In this document: positions 62,141 to 64,000 of the stretch, one piece after another
Position numbering within the stretch: position 1 is the stretch's first letter
How the letters are laid out: every line of letters begins with the position of its first letter
Source of the DNA: Sapria himalayana
Taxonomy: Eukaryota > Streptophyta > Magnoliopsida > Malpighiales > Rafflesiaceae
Direction of reading: 5' to 3'
DNA: 64,000 nt
Assembly (NCBI GenBank): GCA_029783825.1
Contig: JAREIK010011355.1
Coordinates: forward strand, 1 to 64,000
Program-made: the position numbers and the translations under genes
The notes under the pieces: generated by a model
Seen by the model: the letters and a program-made list of their open reading frames with translations, nothing else
What the model was told of the DNA's origin: nothing
Databases searched by the model: none

Positions 62141-62439
62141 TATATTTTTTGTAATTTTTTTGTTTTAGTTATTTAAAATATTGTATTAGAATAAGTTATT
62201 AAATAATTTTTTTTTGTTTGATTTAAAAGTTTCATTTATTATTTTTGCTTTTATAAAATTTAATTTAAAAATATTAAATTATTTAATTAATTTTTTGTTT
62301 AAACTGTATAACAATCAACTTTAATTTGTGTTTGTTCATGTCTATATTAATTGTTTATATATATATATATGTGAAAATGTTTGTGTTTCTTCGAATTTTT
62401 TGGTAGAGTTTTATCATATTATTGGTATGTAACAGCCTA

Positions 62440-62725
62440 TTATTAGCAGCGGTAGCTGCGGCAGCAGCGATAGCTGCGCCAGTAGCAATAGCAGTGCCAT
62501 CAGTGGAGGCAGGGGAGGCAGAGGCAGCATCAGAGGTAGCATCGGCATCAGTAGCAGCAGCGGCAGTAGCGGCAGCAACGGTATTGGTGGTATTGGCGAC
62601 AGCGGAAACAACATTGGTAGTAGCCATAGGGCGGCTGCACCAGCAGCGACTGCAACACTGACAGCAGCCACGGTGGTCGCTAGCACCGTGGCAAGGGCAG
62701 CAGCGACAGCTGTAAAAGTAGGAAC
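62440..62725 (+). repeat. GC-rich triplet repeat island, unit 2
   Basis: Degenerate GCA/GCG/GTA/GGN triplets (AGCAGCGGTAGCTGCGGC-like) over about 285 bases. Open frames on both strands (poly-Ala/Val plus, poly-Leu/Pro minus) come from the triplet phase. Confidence 0.85.
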
Positions 62726-62964
62726 GGCAAAATTTGTGGTATATACGTACGTATATTGTCAGTATATACGTACATATAATTCTACATTATTTAATGTACA
62801 TATATTCTAAGTATATATGTACGCATAATACTACAATTTATATGTACAAATACTCCAGTAATATATGTACACATAATACTACAATTTATATGTACAAATA
62901 CTCCAGTAATATATGTACGAGTGAAATTCTAGTATATATGTATATTTTTGCTGCAGTAATATAT

Positions 62965-63230
62965 ATTTATCAAAACATAGTTTTTTTACTTTATTTTGAT
63001 TTTATTTAGTGGTTTAAATTTCTTATAGATGTGGTACCGTATTGTTTCCCATACGAAGCTTGTATAAGTGAAGGGATTTTTCAACAGACATGAAGCTTCG
63101 TGACTCGGACAGCATTTTTGCAATGGAAAGTTGGTGATCAGAAGGGCAGGGGGAGAGAAAGCAATGTCAATGCATTGATAGATTATACTTTATGCATAGT
63201 CAGTAGATACATTGATAACTAAGATGTAAT
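62965..63230 (+). repeat. decayed methyltransferase exon, unit 2
   Basis: TGTGGTACCGTATTGTTTCCCATACGAAGCTTG keeps the codons for a WYR.V.HT-like string but the frame fails soon after. Followed by GATAGATTATACTTTATGCA. Confidence 0.65.
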
Positions 63231-63499
63231 AAAATTTTTTTAGTTATTTAAAATATTGTATTAGAATAAGTTATTAAATGAATTTTTTTGTTTAATTTAA
63301 AATTTTCTTTTATAGTTTCTGTTTATTAAATTTAACATAAAAAGTTTAAACTATTTAATTAAATTTTAGTTAAAGCTGTATGACAATCAATTTTAATTTG
63401 TGTTTGTTCATATCTATAATAACTGTTTCTATATATCTGTGAAATGTTTGTGTGTCTTCGAATTTTTTGGGTAGAGTTTTAGCCTATTATAGGTCTGTA

Positions 63500-63960
63500 A
63501 AAACCTAATATCAGTAGCAGTATCAGTGATAGTGGTGGCGGCGACAGCGGCAGCATTAGAAGCGGCAGTGGCGATAGTGGTGGCAGTGGCAGCAGCGGGG
63601 GTAGCCGTGGTTACAGCATTGGCAGGGCGAGAGCGGTGGCATCAAAGGCAGCGGTAGCGGCAGCGGCAGCAGGCAGTGGCGGAAGTGGCGGTAGTAGTGG
63701 CCGGCACCGGAAGCAACGGTGGTAGTGGCGGTAGCAGCGGCTGCACCAGAAGTAACGGTGGTAGTGGCGGTAGCAGCGGCTGCACCGAAGAAGTGGCATC
63801 ACCAGAATAACATAGAGGTGGGCCGTATAGAGGTAGCAGCGGCGCGGTGGTGGCAGCAAAGGCAGTAGTGGTAGCGACGACAGTAGAAGTGGGATTGGCA
63901 GCAATAGCGACAAAGGTAGGCAGCAGGAGGAGCGGCAGCGGGTGCAACATCAACATCACC
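63500..63960 (+). repeat. GC-rich triplet repeat island, unit 3
   Basis: About 460 bases of GCN/GGN/GTN triplets. A 39-base sub-repeat (GGTGGTAGTGGCGGTAGCAG then CGGCTGCACC) is repeated near 63715-63795. The Leu/Pro- and Ala-rich open frames on the minus strand are low complexity and not called as genes. Confidence 0.85.
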
Positions 63961-64000
63961 AATGAGATATATACGTATAAAAAAAGTCAGTATATATGTG

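Larger units (their letters stand above)
61270..64000 (+). repeat. tandem 0.8-1.07 kb composite units of the CACTA 3' region
   Basis: Landmark GTAGAGTTTTA lies at 61581, 62403 and 63471, giving periods of about 822 and 1068 bases. Each unit runs: TTTAATTTGTG.TTGTTCAT, ATTTTTTGG-GTAGAGTTTTA, a triplet block of variable length (short in the first, 280 bases in the second, over 450 in the third), TATATACGTAC palindromes, the decayed methyltransferase exon, and the GATAGATTAT..TTTATGCA tail. The length difference comes mostly from the triplet block. The third unit continues past the window. Confidence 0.8.

Noticed and set aside
62355..63962. Ala-, Leu- and Pro-rich open frames over the two right-hand triplet islands
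   Set aside because: Open on both strands because of triplet phase; part of a transposon repeat unit.

Overview
This is a very AT-rich nuclear stretch from a flowering plant. The evidence is a Ty1/copia retrotransposon of the Tnt1-94 type, a plant LINE with the zf-RVT tail, two CACTA (En/Spm) transposases with Transpos_assoc, Transposase_21, DUF4216/4218 and Transposase_24-like parts, and spliced relics of plant genes (Sm protein F, ARF1, apyrase, a PMT-type methyltransferase, a PPR protein). I cannot name the species. I see no intact ordinary host gene; nearly everything is transposon, transposon-captured gene debris or simple repeat.

Layout. 1-1.8 kb: AT-rich satellite of about 0.54 kb period. 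1.8-2.96 kb: right end of a CACTA element with TGGTCGG subterminal motifs, inserted in the first intron of a captured Sm-F gene. 3.0-4.15 kb: the rest of that Sm-F copy and the 3' end of its carrier CACTA element. 4.15-9.78 kb: CTAT tetranucleotide array 1. 9.78-15.66 kb: a CACTA left end, a GC-rich triplet island, hairpin sequences, more AT satellite and a captured ARF1 exon. 15.66-23.11 kb: CTAT array 2. 23.11-31.6 kb: another CACTA left end, then minus-strand relics (VPS13-like, PMT, apyrase, unidentified exons) and a plus-strand PPR fragment. 31.9-33 kb: inverted AT satellite. 34.3-35.3 kb: a LINE with a perfect 20-bp target duplication. 35.4-38.67 kb: 3' part of a second Sm-F carrier, whose Sm-F exons are still in frame with GT-AG introns. 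38.7-53.8 kb: a minus-strand CACTA transposase region and its upstream part, with a copia element nested at 46.67-51.47 kb. 53.8-55.38 kb: CTAT array 3, which cuts into a plus-strand CACTA transposase. 55.38-61.14 kb: decayed TNP2-like then TNPA-like genes. 61.3-64 kb: tandem 0.8-1.07 kb units made of an AT-rich part, a GC-rich triplet block, TATAC/GTATA palindromes and a fossil methyltransferase exon.

How it fits together. The main theme is one gene-capturing CACTA family (TIR CACTACAAGAAAA, subterminal motif AGCTAGGGA). It carries exons and introns of several genes, and its 3' region is built from units that contain a relic exon of a pectin-methyltransferase-like gene. Four of the six CTAT array borders are CACTA termini and all three arrays have the same orientation, so I read the arrays as one ancestral megarepeat that CACTA elements have repeatedly entered. 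The pairing of the termini is not fully resolved, and array collapse or misjoining in the assembly cannot be excluded from sequence alone.
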